Source: Aureimonas sp. AU22 (GTDB lineage Bacteria > Pseudomonadota > Alphaproteobacteria > Rhizobiales > Rhizobiaceae). Taken from it: a DNA stretch of 64,000 nucleotides. The notes under the pieces are model-generated. The model had not been told where the DNA came from, made no database searches, and was given only the letters and a program-made list of their open reading frames with translations. Below, one piece after another: positions 17,253-26,676 of this stretch. The number at the start of each line of letters is the position of its first letter. The stretch's first letter is position 1. The DNA lies in NCBI RefSeq assembly GCF_001463745.1, contig NZ_BBWJ01000010.1:37595-101594 (forward strand), given 5' to 3'. The position numbers and the translations under genes are program-made.

Positions 17253-18761
17253 ATGAGACCAACGACGATTGCCGGGATGGCCCTCGCGGCCCTGGCCGGC
17301 ACCATCGCGCAGCCCGCCCTCGCGCAAGGCTCGCCCGGCGAGATCACCATCGTCCTGCCGGAGCAGCCGAGCAACCTGGAGCCCTGCGGCTCGATCCTGA
17401 CCGATGTCGGGCAGGTGCTTAGCCAGAACATCACCGAGACCCTGACGGTGGTGGATCCGGCCGATGGCTCGGTCGACCCCAAGCTCGCGACGTCCTGGGA
17501 ACAGGTCGAGCCGCTGACCTGGCGCTTCAAGCTGCGCGAGGGCGTCAAGTTCGGAGACGGCGAGACCTTCGACGCCGAGGCGGTCAAGTTCTCGATCGAC
17601 CGCATGACGTCCAAGGCCTTCACCTGCAACAACCTCGCCAAGTTCGGCAACGACACGATCACCGTCGAGGTGGTCGATCCCGCCACCGTCGACGTGAAGT
17701 CCACGCAGCCGCAGCCGATCCTGCCGACGCTGATCAGCGTGGCGATGATCGTCTCGCCCAAGACCGCGGCGACGCAGGCGACCAACGCGCCGGTCGGCAC
17801 CGGGCCCTATGTGCTGAAGGAGGCGAGCCCCGAGCGCATCGTCCTCGAGCGCTCCGACGGCTATTGGGGCGAGGCGCCGGCGGTGACGAAGGCCACCTAT
17901 GTCTGGCGCGGCGAATCCTCGCTGCGGATCGCGATGATTCAGACCGGCGAGGCCGACCTAACGCCGACGATCGCGCTCCAGGACGCGACCGACCCCGCCC
18001 GCGACGTCTCCTACCTCAACTCGGAGACGACGGCGGTCCGCATCGACATGGACTATCCCCCGCTCGACGACGTGCGCGTGCGCAAGGCGCTCAACATGGC
18101 GATCGACTGGGACGGCATGGCCGGCCTCTTCGGCGACGAGGCGTTGCGCGCCTCGCAGATGGTGCCGCCCGGCATCAACGGCCACGACAAGGACCTGAAG
18201 CCCTGGGCCTTCGATCCCGACGGGGCGGCCAAGCTCCTGGAGGAAGCCCGTGCGGCGGGCGTTCCGGTCGACACCGAGATCAACCTCGTCGGGCGCAACG
18301 GCATCTATCCCAACGGCACCGAGGCCATGGAAGCCATGATGGCCATGTGGAACGATGCCGGCTTCAACGTGAAGCTGACCATGCTCGACGTGGCCGACTG
18401 GACCCGCTACCTCCAGAAGCCGTTCCCGGCCGAGCGCGGCCCGACGCTTCTTCAGATCCAGCACGACAACAACAAGGGCGACGCCGCCTTCACCGTGCCG
18501 CTGCTCTATCGCTCGTCCGGCAGCTACTCGACGCTGAACGACCCGGCGATGGACGCCGAGATCGACACGGCGCTGGCGGCGACCGGGGACGAGCGCGGAC
18601 GAGCGTTCCGCGCGGTCTTCGGCAAGGTCCACGACGAGATCGCCGCCGACGTGCCGATGTTCCACATGATCGGCTATACCGCCGTCGGCCCGCGCATCGA
18701 CTGGCGTCCGAGCCTTGCCACCAACAGCGAGATTCCGCTCTCGCAGATCCGCTTCAAGTAG
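17253..18761 (+). CDS. Dipeptide/oligopeptide-type ABC transporter, periplasmic binding protein
   Basis: This 502-residue protein belongs to the SBP_bac_5 family. It has a signal peptide with likely cleavage after QPALA before QGSPGE, then the family's ITIVLPEQPSNLEPCGSI and the central block TWRFKLREGVKFGDGETFDA. A cysteine pair may form a disulfide. The ligand is uncertain; members carry peptides, nickel, opines or sugar acids, and the position next to kdgD hints at a sugar-acid-like ligand. A strong ribosome-binding site (GGGAGG) precedes the ATG. It heads a four-gene import operon. Confidence 0.92.
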   Translation: MRPTTIAGMALAALAGTIAQPALAQGSPGEITIVLPEQPSNLEPCGSILTDVGQVLSQNITETLTVVDPADGSVDPKLATSWEQVEPLTWRFKLREGVKFGDGETFDAEAVKFSIDRMTSKAFTCNNLAKFGNDTITVEVVDPATVDVKSTQPQPILPTLISVAMIVSPKTAATQATNAPVGTGPYVLKEASPERIVLERSDGYWGEAPAVTKATYVWRGESSLRIAMIQTGEADLTPTIALQDATDPARDVSYLNSETTAVRIDMDYPPLDDVRVRKALNMAIDWDGMAGLFGDEALRASQMVPPGINGHDKDLKPWAFDPDGAAKLLEEARAAGVPVDTEINLVGRNGIYPNGTEAMEAMMAMWNDAGFNVKLTMLDVADWTRYLQKPFPAERGPTLLQIQHDNNKGDAAFTVPLLYRSSGSYSTLNDPAMDAEIDTALAATGDERGRAFRAVFGKVHDEIAADVPMFHMIGYTAVGPRIDWRPSLATNSEIPLSQIRFK

Positions 18762-18772
18762 CAAGGTCGCGC

Positions 18773-18800
18773 GCCGGAGGGTGGCCTCCCGCCCTCCGGC
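18773..18800 (+). promoter_or_regulatory. Hairpin between binding-protein and permease genes
   Basis: GCCGGAGGG (18773-18781) and CCCTCCGGC (18792-18800) are perfect 9-bp arms around a 10-base loop, starting 11 bases after the binding-protein stop and ending 31 bases before the permease start. There is no U-run. It is probably a transcript-stabilising or partly terminating structure that favours binding-protein expression. Confidence 0.6.
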
Positions 18801-18831
18801 CGACCGTCGCCTTTCCGGACGCACGCACCCC

Positions 18832-19746
18832 ATGCTCGGTTTCATCGGCAAGCGCGCCTTCAACAGCGCGGTCTCCATTCTTGGTCTCCTGGTCCTCGTC
18901 TTCGTGCTGACGCGCCTGACGGGCGATCCGGCGGCCCTGTTCCTGCCGCTCGACTCCTCGCTGGAGGCGCGCCAGGAGTTCAACCGGCTGAACGGTTTCG
19001 ACCAGCCGGTCGTCAGCCAGTTCCTCGCCTATCTCGGCGACCTCCTCCGCCTCGATTTCGGCATGTCGCTCCGGCAGAACCGGCCGGCGATGGAAGTGGC
19101 GCTGGAAGCCTTCCCGCGCACGCTTCAACTCGCGTTCTTCGCCATCCTCCTGTCCTTCTCGCTGGCGCTCGTGGTGGGGGCGCTTGCCGCGGCCCGGCCC
19201 GGCGGCTGGTTCGATCGCCTGTCGAGCTTCGTCTCGCTGGCAGGCGCCAGCGCCCCGGACTTCTGGGTGGCGATCGTCGGCGTCCTCGTCTTTTCGGTCG
19301 GCCTCGGCCTTCTGCCGACGTCGGGCACCGGGGGTCTCGCCTACTGGATCCTGCCGGTGGCCGTGCTGACGCTCCGCCCCTTTGGCCTCCTCGTCCAGGT
19401 GGTGCGCGGCACGATGATCGGCGTCCTCGCCCAAGCGCACGTCAAGACCGCAAAGGCGAAGGGCCTTGCCCCACGCACGATCCTGCTGCGCCACGGGTTG
19501 CGCAATTCGATGCTGCCGGTGGTCACCGTCGCCGGCGATCTGGCGGCCAGCCTCGTCAACGGCGCGGTGGTGGTGGAGACGATCTTCGGCTGGCCCGGCA
19601 TCGGCAAACTGATGATCGACAGCATCGTTCAGCGCGACTTCGCGGTGGTCCAGAGCACGATCCTCGTCACCGCCTGCGCGATCTTCATCCTCAACATCCT
19701 GATCGACCTCCTTTATGCCGCGCTCGACCCGCGCATCCGGTACTGA
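18832..19746 (+). CDS. Dipeptide-type ABC transporter permease (DppB-like)
   Basis: This 304-residue inner-membrane permease has about six segments and the usual DppB order: an N-terminal helix (residues 11-28), a periplasmic loop with the FGMSL motif, and a cytoplasmic EAA-type coupling loop near HVKTAKAKGLAPRTILLRHG. I chose the ATG at 18832 (MLGFIGKRAFNS), the normal family start; the longer ORF begins inside the upstream gene. It pairs with the DppC-like gene that starts four bases after its stop. Confidence 0.92.
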   Translation: MLGFIGKRAFNSAVSILGLLVLVFVLTRLTGDPAALFLPLDSSLEARQEFNRLNGFDQPVVSQFLAYLGDLLRLDFGMSLRQNRPAMEVALEAFPRTLQLAFFAILLSFSLALVVGALAAARPGGWFDRLSSFVSLAGASAPDFWVAIVGVLVFSVGLGLLPTSGTGGLAYWILPVAVLTLRPFGLLVQVVRGTMIGVLAQAHVKTAKAKGLAPRTILLRHGLRNSMLPVVTVAGDLAASLVNGAVVVETIFGWPGIGKLMIDSIVQRDFAVVQSTILVTACAIFILNILIDLLYAALDPRIRY

Positions 19747-19750
19747 CCCC

Positions 19751-20677
19751 ATGAGCGAGATCACGACCCTCCCCGATCGGCCGGCATCGCGCACGGCGCA
19801 GCTCGGCACCTGGGCTGCTTGGCTCCGGCGCGACAAGCTGGCTTTGGCCGCCGTGCTGTTCCTCGTGGTGCTGGCAGTCGCCGCCGCGCTGTCGCCGTTC
19901 CTCCTCGATGCCGCGGCCACGCGTCCGGGCCTTCGCCAGCGCAATCTCGCGCCCTTCACGTTAAGTGCCGGCTGGCTCTACGTGCTCGGTGCCGACACGC
20001 TGGGCCGGCCGATGCTGGCGCGCCTCCTCGTCGGCGCCGGCACGACGCTCGGCATCGCGGCGAGCGCGGTGCTCGGCTCGATGGTGCTCGGCGGCTGCCT
20101 TGGCCTGGTGGCGGGTTATTCGCGGCGCTGGTTCGCGCAAGCCATCATGCGCGTCGCCGACGTCATCATGAGCTTTCCCTCGCTCCTGCTGGCACTGATC
20201 GTCCTCTATCTCCTCGGTCCCAGCATCACCAATCTCATCATCGTCCTCGCCGTCACGCGCGTGCCGATCTACCTGCGCACGACGCGGGCGGAGGTGCTGG
20301 AGCTGCGCGAGCGCATGTTCGTGCAGGCGGCGCGCTCGATGGGCGCCGGGCACGGGCGCATCCTGTTCCGGCACATCGCGCCGCTCACCATTCCGACACT
20401 GGTGACCATCGGCGCGATCGACTTTGCCGCCGTGATCCTCGCGGAATCGGCGCTGAGCTTCCTCGGCCTCGGCATCCAGCCGCCGGCCTTCACCTGGGGC
20501 GCGATGGTGGCGACGGGGCGCGGCTACCTGCAGACCGCGTGGTGGATCGCCTTCTGGCCGGGGCTCCTGATCATGCTGACGACGCTGTCGCTCAACATCG
20601 TTGCGAGTTGGGCCCGCGTCGCCTCCGATCCCCACCAGCGCTGGCGGCTCCAGTCGCTGAGGAGAGCGCCGAAATGA
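19751..20677 (+). CDS. Dipeptide-type ABC transporter permease (DppC-like)
   Basis: This 308-residue permease has a long N-terminal cytoplasmic lead, a first helix at about residues 33-55, then the DppC segment ADTLGRPMLARLLVGAGTTL and five more helices. The coupling loop reads FVQAARSMGAGHGRILFRHI. It would form the heterodimeric channel with the preceding permease. The following ATPase starts inside its stop codon (ATGA overlap), which points to translational coupling. Confidence 0.92.
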   Translation: MSEITTLPDRPASRTAQLGTWAAWLRRDKLALAAVLFLVVLAVAAALSPFLLDAAATRPGLRQRNLAPFTLSAGWLYVLGADTLGRPMLARLLVGAGTTLGIAASAVLGSMVLGGCLGLVAGYSRRWFAQAIMRVADVIMSFPSLLLALIVLYLLGPSITNLIIVLAVTRVPIYLRTTRAEVLELRERMFVQAARSMGAGHGRILFRHIAPLTIPTLVTIGAIDFAAVILAESALSFLGLGIQPPAFTWGAMVATGRGYLQTAWWIAFWPGLLIMLTTLSLNIVASWARVASDPHQRWRLQSLRRAPK

Positions 20678-22320
20678 CCGCGATCGAACCTCCCGTTCTC
20701 GAGATCCGCGACCTGACCGTCGACTTCCTGTCGGACGAGGCGCCGGTGCGCGCCGTCGACGGCGTCAGCCTGGAGGTGCGGCGCGGCGAAACGCTCTGCA
20801 TCCTGGGGGAAAGCGGCTCGGGCAAGAGCGTCAGCTCTTCCAGCGTGCTCGACATCCTCGACACGCCGCCGGCGGAGATCGTCTCGGGGCAGATGCTCTT
20901 CGAGGGCCGCGACCTCGCAGGCATGACGCCCGAGGAGCGGCGGCGGATCAACGGCCGGAAGATCGCGATGATCTTCCAGGACCCCCTCGCCCATCTCAAC
21001 CCGGTCTACACGGTCGGCGCTCAGATTTGCGAGGTGTTCCGCGCCCACCGCATCTGCGACGGGGCCGAGGCGCGGCGGCGCGGCATCGAACTCTTCGGCC
21101 GGGTCGGCATTCCCGAACCCGAGGCGCGCTTCGACCGATACCCGCACGAGTTCTCCGGCGGCCAGCGCCAGCGCGTCATGATCGCCATGGCGATCGCCCT
21201 CAAGCCCTCGCTTCTCATCGCCGACGAGCCGACCACCGCGCTCGACGTCTCCGTGCAGGCGCAGATCCTCGCGCTCCTCGCCGACCTCCAGCGCGAGTTC
21301 GGCATGGCGCTGGTGATGATCACCCACGATCTCGAAGTCGCGGCTTCGATGGCCGATCGCGTCATCGTCATGCGGCGCGGGCGTATCGTCGAGGCGGGCG
21401 AGGCGCGTGCCGTCTTCACGCGGCCGAGCGACGACTACACGCGCCGGCTGATGGCCGCGATCCCCTCGCACGACGGCGAGGGCGGCCGTCGCTCCAGGGC
21501 GCCGGCCGCGGAGACGCTTCTCGACGTTCAGGGGCTCACCAAGGTCTACCAGGTCACCAGCGGGCTCTTCGCCGCGCCGCGGAGCGTGGCGGCGGTGGAG
21601 GACGTGTCGTTCCGGGTCGGGCGCGGCGAGACGCTCGGCATCGTCGGCGAGTCGGGATCGGGCAAGTCCAGCGTCGCCAAGATGCTGCTCCGGCTCGTCG
21701 AGCCGACCGCCGGTCGGGCGCTGTTCCGGGGCGCGGACATCTACGGCCTCGAAGGGTCGGATCTCATGGCGCTGCGCCGAAAGGTGCAGATGGTGTTCCA
21801 GGACCCCTACGGCTCGATGAACCCGCGCATGACCGTCGAGGCGATCATTTCGGAGCCCTGGCGCATTCATGGCGACATCCTGCCGAAGGCGCAGTGGCGC
21901 GCCCGTGTGCGCGAGCTTCTCGACCTCGTCGGCCTGAACCCGGACTGGGCGGGCCGTCACCCGCATCAGTTTTCCGGCGGACAGCGCCAGCGCATCGCGA
22001 TCGCCCGGGCACTCGCCTGCGATCCCGAACTCATCGTCTGCGACGAAGCCGTCTCCGCGCTCGACGTGTCGGTCCAGATGCAGGTGATCGACCTCCTGGC
22101 CGACCTTCGCGACCGCCTAGGCCTCGCCTACGTCTTCATCACCCACGACCTGCCGGTGGTCCGGAACTTCGCCGACCGCATCATCGTCATGCGCGGCGGC
22201 AAGGTCGTCGAGGAGGCGGATACCGAGACCCTGTTCGCGGCCCCCCGACACGACTACACCCGAACCCTCCTCGCCTCGTCACCCCGGCCGAAATGGGAAC
22301 CGGCGTCGGGGACGCCTTGA
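20674..22320 (+). CDS. ABC transporter ATP-binding protein, two fused NBDs (DppD-DppF type)
   Basis: This 548-residue protein carries two ATPase domains. The first (about 1-265) has Walker A GESGSGKS, signature FSGGQRQRV and Walker B LLIADEPTTALD. The second (about 275-548) has GESGSGKS, FSGGQRQRIA and LIVCDEAVSALD. Both are intact, as in GsiA-like fusions, so one polypeptide powers the importer. It starts at the ATGA overlap with the permease stop. It is the last gene of the operon; a 383-bp gap follows. Confidence 0.93.
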   Translation: MTAIEPPVLEIRDLTVDFLSDEAPVRAVDGVSLEVRRGETLCILGESGSGKSVSSSSVLDILDTPPAEIVSGQMLFEGRDLAGMTPEERRRINGRKIAMIFQDPLAHLNPVYTVGAQICEVFRAHRICDGAEARRRGIELFGRVGIPEPEARFDRYPHEFSGGQRQRVMIAMAIALKPSLLIADEPTTALDVSVQAQILALLADLQREFGMALVMITHDLEVAASMADRVIVMRRGRIVEAGEARAVFTRPSDDYTRRLMAAIPSHDGEGGRRSRAPAAETLLDVQGLTKVYQVTSGLFAAPRSVAAVEDVSFRVGRGETLGIVGESGSGKSSVAKMLLRLVEPTAGRALFRGADIYGLEGSDLMALRRKVQMVFQDPYGSMNPRMTVEAIISEPWRIHGDILPKAQWRARVRELLDLVGLNPDWAGRHPHQFSGGQRQRIAIARALACDPELIVCDEAVSALDVSVQMQVIDLLADLRDRLGLAYVFITHDLPVVRNFADRIIVMRGGKVVEEADTETLFAAPRHDYTRTLLASSPRPKWEPASGTP

Positions 22321-22703
22321 AGCTGGCGACCCGCCGACGCTTTCCATCCGCTCACCGGGAGCAGCCTTCGATCCGCGGGAGCCGATAGTTCGAAGAGTTC
22401 TCCTCTTGACCCGGGATTCCGAGCCCCCGAGGGCGCGAACCCGGGATCCCCCTCCGAAAGCACATGCATTGGCGCCGCGTCGAGCACGCGGTTCCGAGGA
22501 GGCGACGCCGACATCTGGGAACCGGCCAAGCGATACCCACGCTCCGGGAACTCTTGCTCGAGTCATCTCAAGGCTCACGGCCATTATGCCGGGGTCGCTT
22601 CGCCGACGATCCAAGACATGCCGCCAAGTCCTCCTTAACGGTTGGAAGCGTAACCTGGAGTGGTGCTCGGACGAGTTGGACCAGGTCGGGCGGAGGGCTG
22701 TTC
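22321..22703. other. Intergenic region without a recognisable gene
   Basis: These 383 bp between the ABC operon and the chemoreceptor hold no ORF with family character. A repeated ACCCGGGAT (about 22411-22419 and 22439-22447) is the only structure I see. The chemoreceptor promoter probably lies here but no clear -35/-10 pair is visible. Confidence 0.5.
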
Positions 22704-24419
22704 ATGCGCATGCTTTCTGGAAATGCGGAGCGGGTTCTCGAAGCGCTCGGCCGATCGCTGGCGGTCATCGAGTTCACGCCGAAAGGGGACATCCTCTCGG
22801 CCAATGCCAATTTCTGTGCGGCCCTCGGCTACGAGCCCGACGAGATCGTCGGCAGACATCATCGGATGTTCGTCGAGCCGCAGGTCGCATCGTCCGCCCA
22901 GTACCAGGACTTCTGGACGGCTCTCGCGCAGGGCGCCTACGTATCCGACGCCTTCAAGCGGATCGCGAAGGGCGGACGCGAGATCTGGATCCGGGCAACC
23001 TACAATCCCGTCCTGAACTCCCGGGGCCGTGTCGTCAAAATCGTGAAACTCGCGTCCGACATCACCGAGACGAAGCGGGCCGCGATGGAGAACGCGGAAA
23101 AGCTCGAGGCTCTGTCGCGCTCGCAGGCCATCATCGAATTCGAACCCGACGGCACGATCCTCAGGGCGAACGACAAATTCCTGGCGACGCTGGGTTATGG
23201 CTTGGAGGAGATCGTCGGCGAACACCACCGGATGTTCCTCGACCCGGCGCAGGTCGCCGATCCCGACTATGCGACATTCTGGAACGATCTGCGGGCGGGT
23301 CGGTACCGGGCGGCCGACTTCAAGCGGATCGGCAAGGGGGGCCGCGAGGTCTGGATCCAGGCCTCCTACAATCCCATCCGCGACGAGAACGGGGTGGTCG
23401 TCAAGGTCGTGAAATTCGCCACGGACCTCACCGACCGCATGACGGCGCTCGACACGCTGGGGACCGCGTTGTCCAAACTGGCCGACGGGGATCTTACCCA
23501 GCGCCTGGACACACCGTTCGTCCCGTCGCTGGAAGGCATCCGCCACAGCTTCAACGGGGCTCTCGATTCGCTCGGCGAGGTGATGCAGGCCGTCCTGCAG
23601 AGCAGCGGGGTCATGCACGCGGGAACCAACCAGATCCGGATGGCGGCCGACGACCTCGCCCGGCGAACCGAGCAGCAGGCTGCCGCGGTCGAGGAAACCA
23701 CCGCCGCGATGACCGAGATTTCCGGAAATGTCCGTCAGTCGAGCGTCCAGGCCGACGACGCCGGATCGCTCGTGTCTAACACGAGGTCCGTCGTGATGGC
23801 CTCCGGCGACGTCGTTCGCCAAGCGGTGGACGCGATGGCCGAGATCGAACGCTCGTCCGCCGAGATCGGCAAGATCATCGGCGTGATCGACGAAATCGCC
23901 TTCCAGACCAATCTTCTCGCCTTGAACGCGGGGATCGAGGCGGCCCGTGCGGGCGACGCGGGGCGCGGCTTCGCGGTGGTGGCCCAGGAAGTGCGCGGCC
24001 TCGCCCAGCGTTCGACGGAAGCGGCCAAGGATATCAAGTCGTTGATCGAGGGTTCCCGGCGCCAGGTGGCGCACGGCGTGGAGCTCGTCGGCAAGACGGG
24101 GTCCGCGCTCGACGGGATGCTGGGCAAGTTCGCCGAGATCGACGGCAACATCCGCGGCATCGTCGCCGGCGTGAAGTCCCAGTCGATCGCGCTGAGCGAG
24201 ATCAGCATCGCCATGGAGACGTTCGACAAGGGCACCCAGCAGAACGCCGCGATGGTGGAGCAGTCGACCGCCGCCAGCAACGACCTTGCCAACGAGGCGA
24301 CGCGGCTTCGCGACCTGCTCCAGCGGTTTCAGCTGCCGCCGGACGCCGATACGGGACGAGCGCAGGTTCCCTCGCCCGTCCACGTCCTGCGCTCCCGTAT
24401 CGCCTTGGGCGTGCGGTGA
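22704..24419 (+). CDS. Soluble methyl-accepting chemotaxis protein with two PAS domains
   Basis: The 571-residue protein has two near-identical PAS domains (about residues 5-120 and 125-242), a HAMP-like segment (about 245-300) and a methyl-accepting signalling domain (about 300-545). The conserved hairpin tip reads [20 protein letters not shown]. There is no transmembrane segment, so it is a cytoplasmic receptor that probably senses redox state or a small ligand. No C-terminal CheR-binding pentapeptide is present. The ATG at 22704 has GGAGGG upstream. No other chemotaxis gene is in the window. Confidence 0.93.
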   Translation: MRMLSGNAERVLEALGRSLAVIEFTPKGDILSANANFCAALGYEPDEIVGRHHRMFVEPQVASSAQYQDFWTALAQGAYVSDAFKRIAKGGREIWIRATYNPVLNSRGRVVKIVKLASDITETKRAAMENAEKLEALSRSQAIIEFEPDGTILRANDKFLATLGYGLEEIVGEHHRMFLDPAQVADPDYATFWNDLRAGRYRAADFKRIGKGGREVWIQASYNPIRDENGVVVKVVKFATDLTDRMTALDTLGTALSKLADGDLTQRLDTPFVPSLEGIRHSFNGALDSLGEVMQAVLQSSGVMHAGTNQIRMAADDLARRTEQQAAAVEETTAAMTEISGNVRQSSVQADDAGSLVSNTRSVVMASGDVVRQAVDAMAEIERSSAEIGKIIGVIDEIAFQTNLLALNAGIEAARAGDAGRGFAVVAQEVRGLAQRSTEAAKDIKSLIEGSRRQVAHGVELVGKTGSALDGMLGKFAEIDGNIRGIVAGVKSQSIALSEISIAMETFDKGTQQNAAMVEQSTAASNDLANEATRLRDLLQRFQLPPDADTGRAQVPSPVHVLRSRIALGVR

Positions 24420-24638
24420 CCCCAACCCCAGGCTCCGACCTGGGCGAAGTGCGCACACGGACATCCGGAGCGGGCGCTCAGCCGCGATCGATCCGAAACC
24501 GTCGGCGGGCCCCGACGCGCTGACCGCCTGCTTCACGCGTTCGACATCCGTGGCTTCCCCACCGCGCAGCCGTTCGAGACTGCGCGCCACTTTGGAACAC
24601 CGCCGAACCGATCGATTTCCGCTTCTCCGCGCGACCGC

Positions 24639-24902
24639 TCACCCGCGGCCGGATCGCGCCTCCGTCAGTGGGTCGAGGTTGGCGAGGAGCCGGGTCAGGA
24701 CGTCGCAGAACTGCGCCGCCTCCTCGTCCGTGAAGCCCGCCAGCGCATCGCGGTTGCCTTGGAACAGCACGGCGATCGCTTCCGGCAGGCGCGCGAGCGC
24801 CGCGTCCGTCAGGACGACGCGCTGGGTGCTGGCCTCCCCGTCCCGCAGCGCGACGAGGACCGCACCCGCCGTTTCGACGCCTCGATGAACCTCGCGGATG
24901 GT
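24639..24902 (-). pseudogene. C-terminal fragment of a MarR-family regulator
   Basis: Reading back from 24902, about 87 residues match the second half of a MarR protein: the wing end (QRVVLTDAALARLPEAIAVL) and the dimerisation helix (ALAGFTDEEAAQFCDVLTRL followed by LANLDPL). The N-terminal helices and recognition helix are missing; 11 bp upstream the HxlR gene ends instead. The open frame continues upstream through the HxlR gene only as a compositional shadow. It is probably a decayed remnant and not a gene. Confidence 0.6.
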
Positions 24903-24913
24903 GCGCGTCGCGC

Positions 24914-25318
24914 TTAGCGCTCGGCTTTCGCGTGGTCGAAGCGGGTGCCGGCCTGTTCGATATCCGGGCCATGGGTGAGCGCCCAGACGCAAAGCGCCTC
25001 GAAGGGCTCGCGGAGCGAGTGGCCCAGCGGCGTGATCGCGTATTCCACGCCGATCGGCGCGGTCGGCAGCACCGTCCGCGTCACGAGGCCATTGCGTTCC
25101 AACCGCTTCAAGGCGTCGGCGAGGGCCTTGTGGGTGACCCCGTTCAATCGCCGCTTGATCTCGTTGAACCGCGCCGGCCTGGGGCACACCACGGTCAGGA
25201 TCATGATCGTCCATTTGTCCGCGATCCGGTCGAGAACGGGCCGAATGCGTACCATGTCGGCGCGCGCCTTTTCCGACAGGATCTCGAGCTCGGTATCGTC
25301 CGTCATATCTAGGCTCAT
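24914..25318 (-). CDS. HxlR-family transcriptional regulator
   Basis: This 134-residue winged-HTH regulator has the HxlR hallmarks: IADKWTIMILTVVCPRPARF, then FNEIKRRLNGVTHKALADAL and the wing GLVTRTVLPTAPIGVEYAIT. HxlR proteins often respond to aldehydes or quinones and control a neighbouring reductase. It is divergent from an SDR gene, with repeated ATATCTAG-type sites between them. The start could be 25318 or 25306; the second is spaced better from a GGATGAG. It has no N-terminal cysteine cluster of the redox-sensing subtype. Confidence 0.9.
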   Translation of the reverse strand: MSLDMTDDTELEILSEKARADMVRIRPVLDRIADKWTIMILTVVCPRPARFNEIKRRLNGVTHKALADALKRLERNGLVTRTVLPTAPIGVEYAITPLGHSLREPFEALCVWALTHGPDIEQAGTRFDHAKAER

Positions 25319-25357
25319 CCAAGTGCGTTCTTGCGACTAGATATCCGTCGTATATCT
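25306..25357. promoter_or_regulatory. ATATCTAG inverted repeats between hxlR and the SDR gene
   Basis: ATATCTAG at 25306-25313 and CTAGATAT at 25337-25344 are perfect 8-bp inverted copies 23 bp apart, and a third partial copy, ATATCT (25352-25357), forms AGATAT-N7-ATATCT with 25339-25344. This is a typical multi-site operator arrangement for a dimeric regulator in a divergent promoter, so the HxlR protein probably controls both genes. Confidence 0.6.
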
Positions 25358-25388
25358 CGATGCCATCGCTGCACAAGGAGAACGTGCG

Positions 25389-26120
25389 ATGGGTCGGGTT
25401 GAGAACAAGATTGCCCTCGTGGTCGGGGGCGCAAAGGGCATCGGTCTGGCGATCGCCGAGCGGCTGTCGCAGGAAGGTGCGACCGTCTTTCTGACCGGGC
25501 GACGCGCCGGCGAGGTCGAGGCGGCGGCTCGGAAACTGAACCGACAGGGGCATGGGCTCGTCGGCGACGCCGGTTCGCCGGAGGACCTTTCGCGTATGGT
25601 CGCGACAGTGCGGGAAGCCCACGGGCGCCTGGACCTTCTCGTCCTCAACGCCGGCTTGTCGGAGCCCGCCCCACTCACGGACGAGACGCCCGAGCACTTC
25701 GACCGCCACTTCGCGGTCAACGTGCGCGGGATGGTGTTCGGCCTTCAGGCGGCGCTCGGCGCGATGGGCGATGGCGGCTCGGTGGTTCTGATGGGATCGA
25801 TCGCGGATACGATGGGCATCCCGCCCTACGGCACCTACGCGGCCACGAAGGCGGCGGTCCGCTCCTACGCCCGGACCTGGGCCGCCGAACTGGCGCCGCG
25901 GGGCATCCGCGTCAACGTCGTCGCCCCCGGTCCGACGGATACCGACATGATGGCGGCAGTACCGGAGGACGGGCGGGCAGCCCTTGTCGCGCCGATCCCC
26001 ATGGGCCGCATGGCACGACCCGACGAAGTGGCGTCCGCAACGCTGTTTCTCCTCAGCGACGAAGCCAGCTTCATCACCGGCGCGGAGCTGTGCGTCGATG
26101 GAGGCATGCAACAGGTCTAG
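25389..26120 (+). CDS. Short-chain dehydrogenase/reductase
   Basis: This 243-residue classical SDR has the cofactor motif GGAKGIG (residues 13-19), NAG, a serine in MGSIADTMG and the catalytic YGTYAATKAAV with Tyr and Lys in place. C-terminal GAELCVDGGMQQV is typical. An arginine after the second strand (LTGRRAG) suggests NADPH preference. The substrate is unknown; carbonyl detoxification fits control by HxlR. GGAG is nine bases upstream of the ATG. Confidence 0.9.
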   Translation: MGRVENKIALVVGGAKGIGLAIAERLSQEGATVFLTGRRAGEVEAAARKLNRQGHGLVGDAGSPEDLSRMVATVREAHGRLDLLVLNAGLSEPAPLTDETPEHFDRHFAVNVRGMVFGLQAALGAMGDGGSVVLMGSIADTMGIPPYGTYAATKAAVRSYARTWAAELAPRGIRVNVVAPGPTDTDMMAAVPEDGRAALVAPIPMGRMARPDEVASATLFLLSDEASFITGAELCVDGGMQQV

Positions 26121-26676
26121 CCGCGATCGTCGGCGGCCGATCCCGTCCGCTTCCGGCAGTCCCGGCTCGGAAGCGGACACGGCGCGTTCCGGGATCATCC
26201 CATGCGCATGTCGGCGATCTTCCGTGTCGTCACGCGCCACGCCGAGAGTGAGACCGTCGGCGGCTGGGTGGGCGGCCGTGCCCTGGCGCCTCTCGCGGAC
26301 GCGGCACCCTCGTGTCCGCGCGTCGATGCGCGGCGAGGCTTCGCACAGCCCGCCCTTGCGCAGTCCCCGCTGGTGGAACTCCGGGCCATCACGCTGACCG
26401 GACGGCAGCTTCTCGTCGCGGGTGGGCGACGGCACCCATCCCGGCGTGGAGATCCCTAAGGAGCAGCCAGTGGCTTATCGTGATCGATCCGAGCCGCGGC
26501 GCACCCCGCGCTTACGCCGATCGTGAAAGGGACCTGATGGGAGCGGTTCGGGCGTCCGACGTGCCTCGGCATTCCGATCCGAAGGGCGTATTTCGGTCGG
26601 GTCGCCGCGCTCGCGACCTCAGCCGCCAAAAATCAAAGCGGCCTCGACACACCGCCCAGGCACGGAGCAGGAGCCC
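26121..26676. other. Intergenic region without a recognisable gene
   Basis: The 556 bp between the SDR and the aconitase X gene contain the hairpin at 26145-26178 and, beyond it, only ORFs with no family character. The best is 26202-26459 on the plus strand, which looks like composition-driven noise. It may hold the promoter for the next gene; none could be read with confidence. Confidence 0.5.
26145..26178 (+). terminator. Hairpin after the SDR gene
   Basis: GTCCGCTTCCG (26145-26155) and CGGAAGCGGAC (26168-26178) are perfect 11-bp arms around a 12-base loop, 24 bases after the SDR stop. There is no U-run, so termination may need Rho or be partial. Confidence 0.55.

Noticed and set aside
22635..24590. 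A 651-codon minus-strand ORF opposite the chemoreceptor
   Set aside because: Compositional shadow of the chemoreceptor's coding frame.
26202..26459. Possible small gene between the SDR and aconitase X
   Set aside because: No ribosome-binding site, no family character and arginine-rich composition typical of random frames here.
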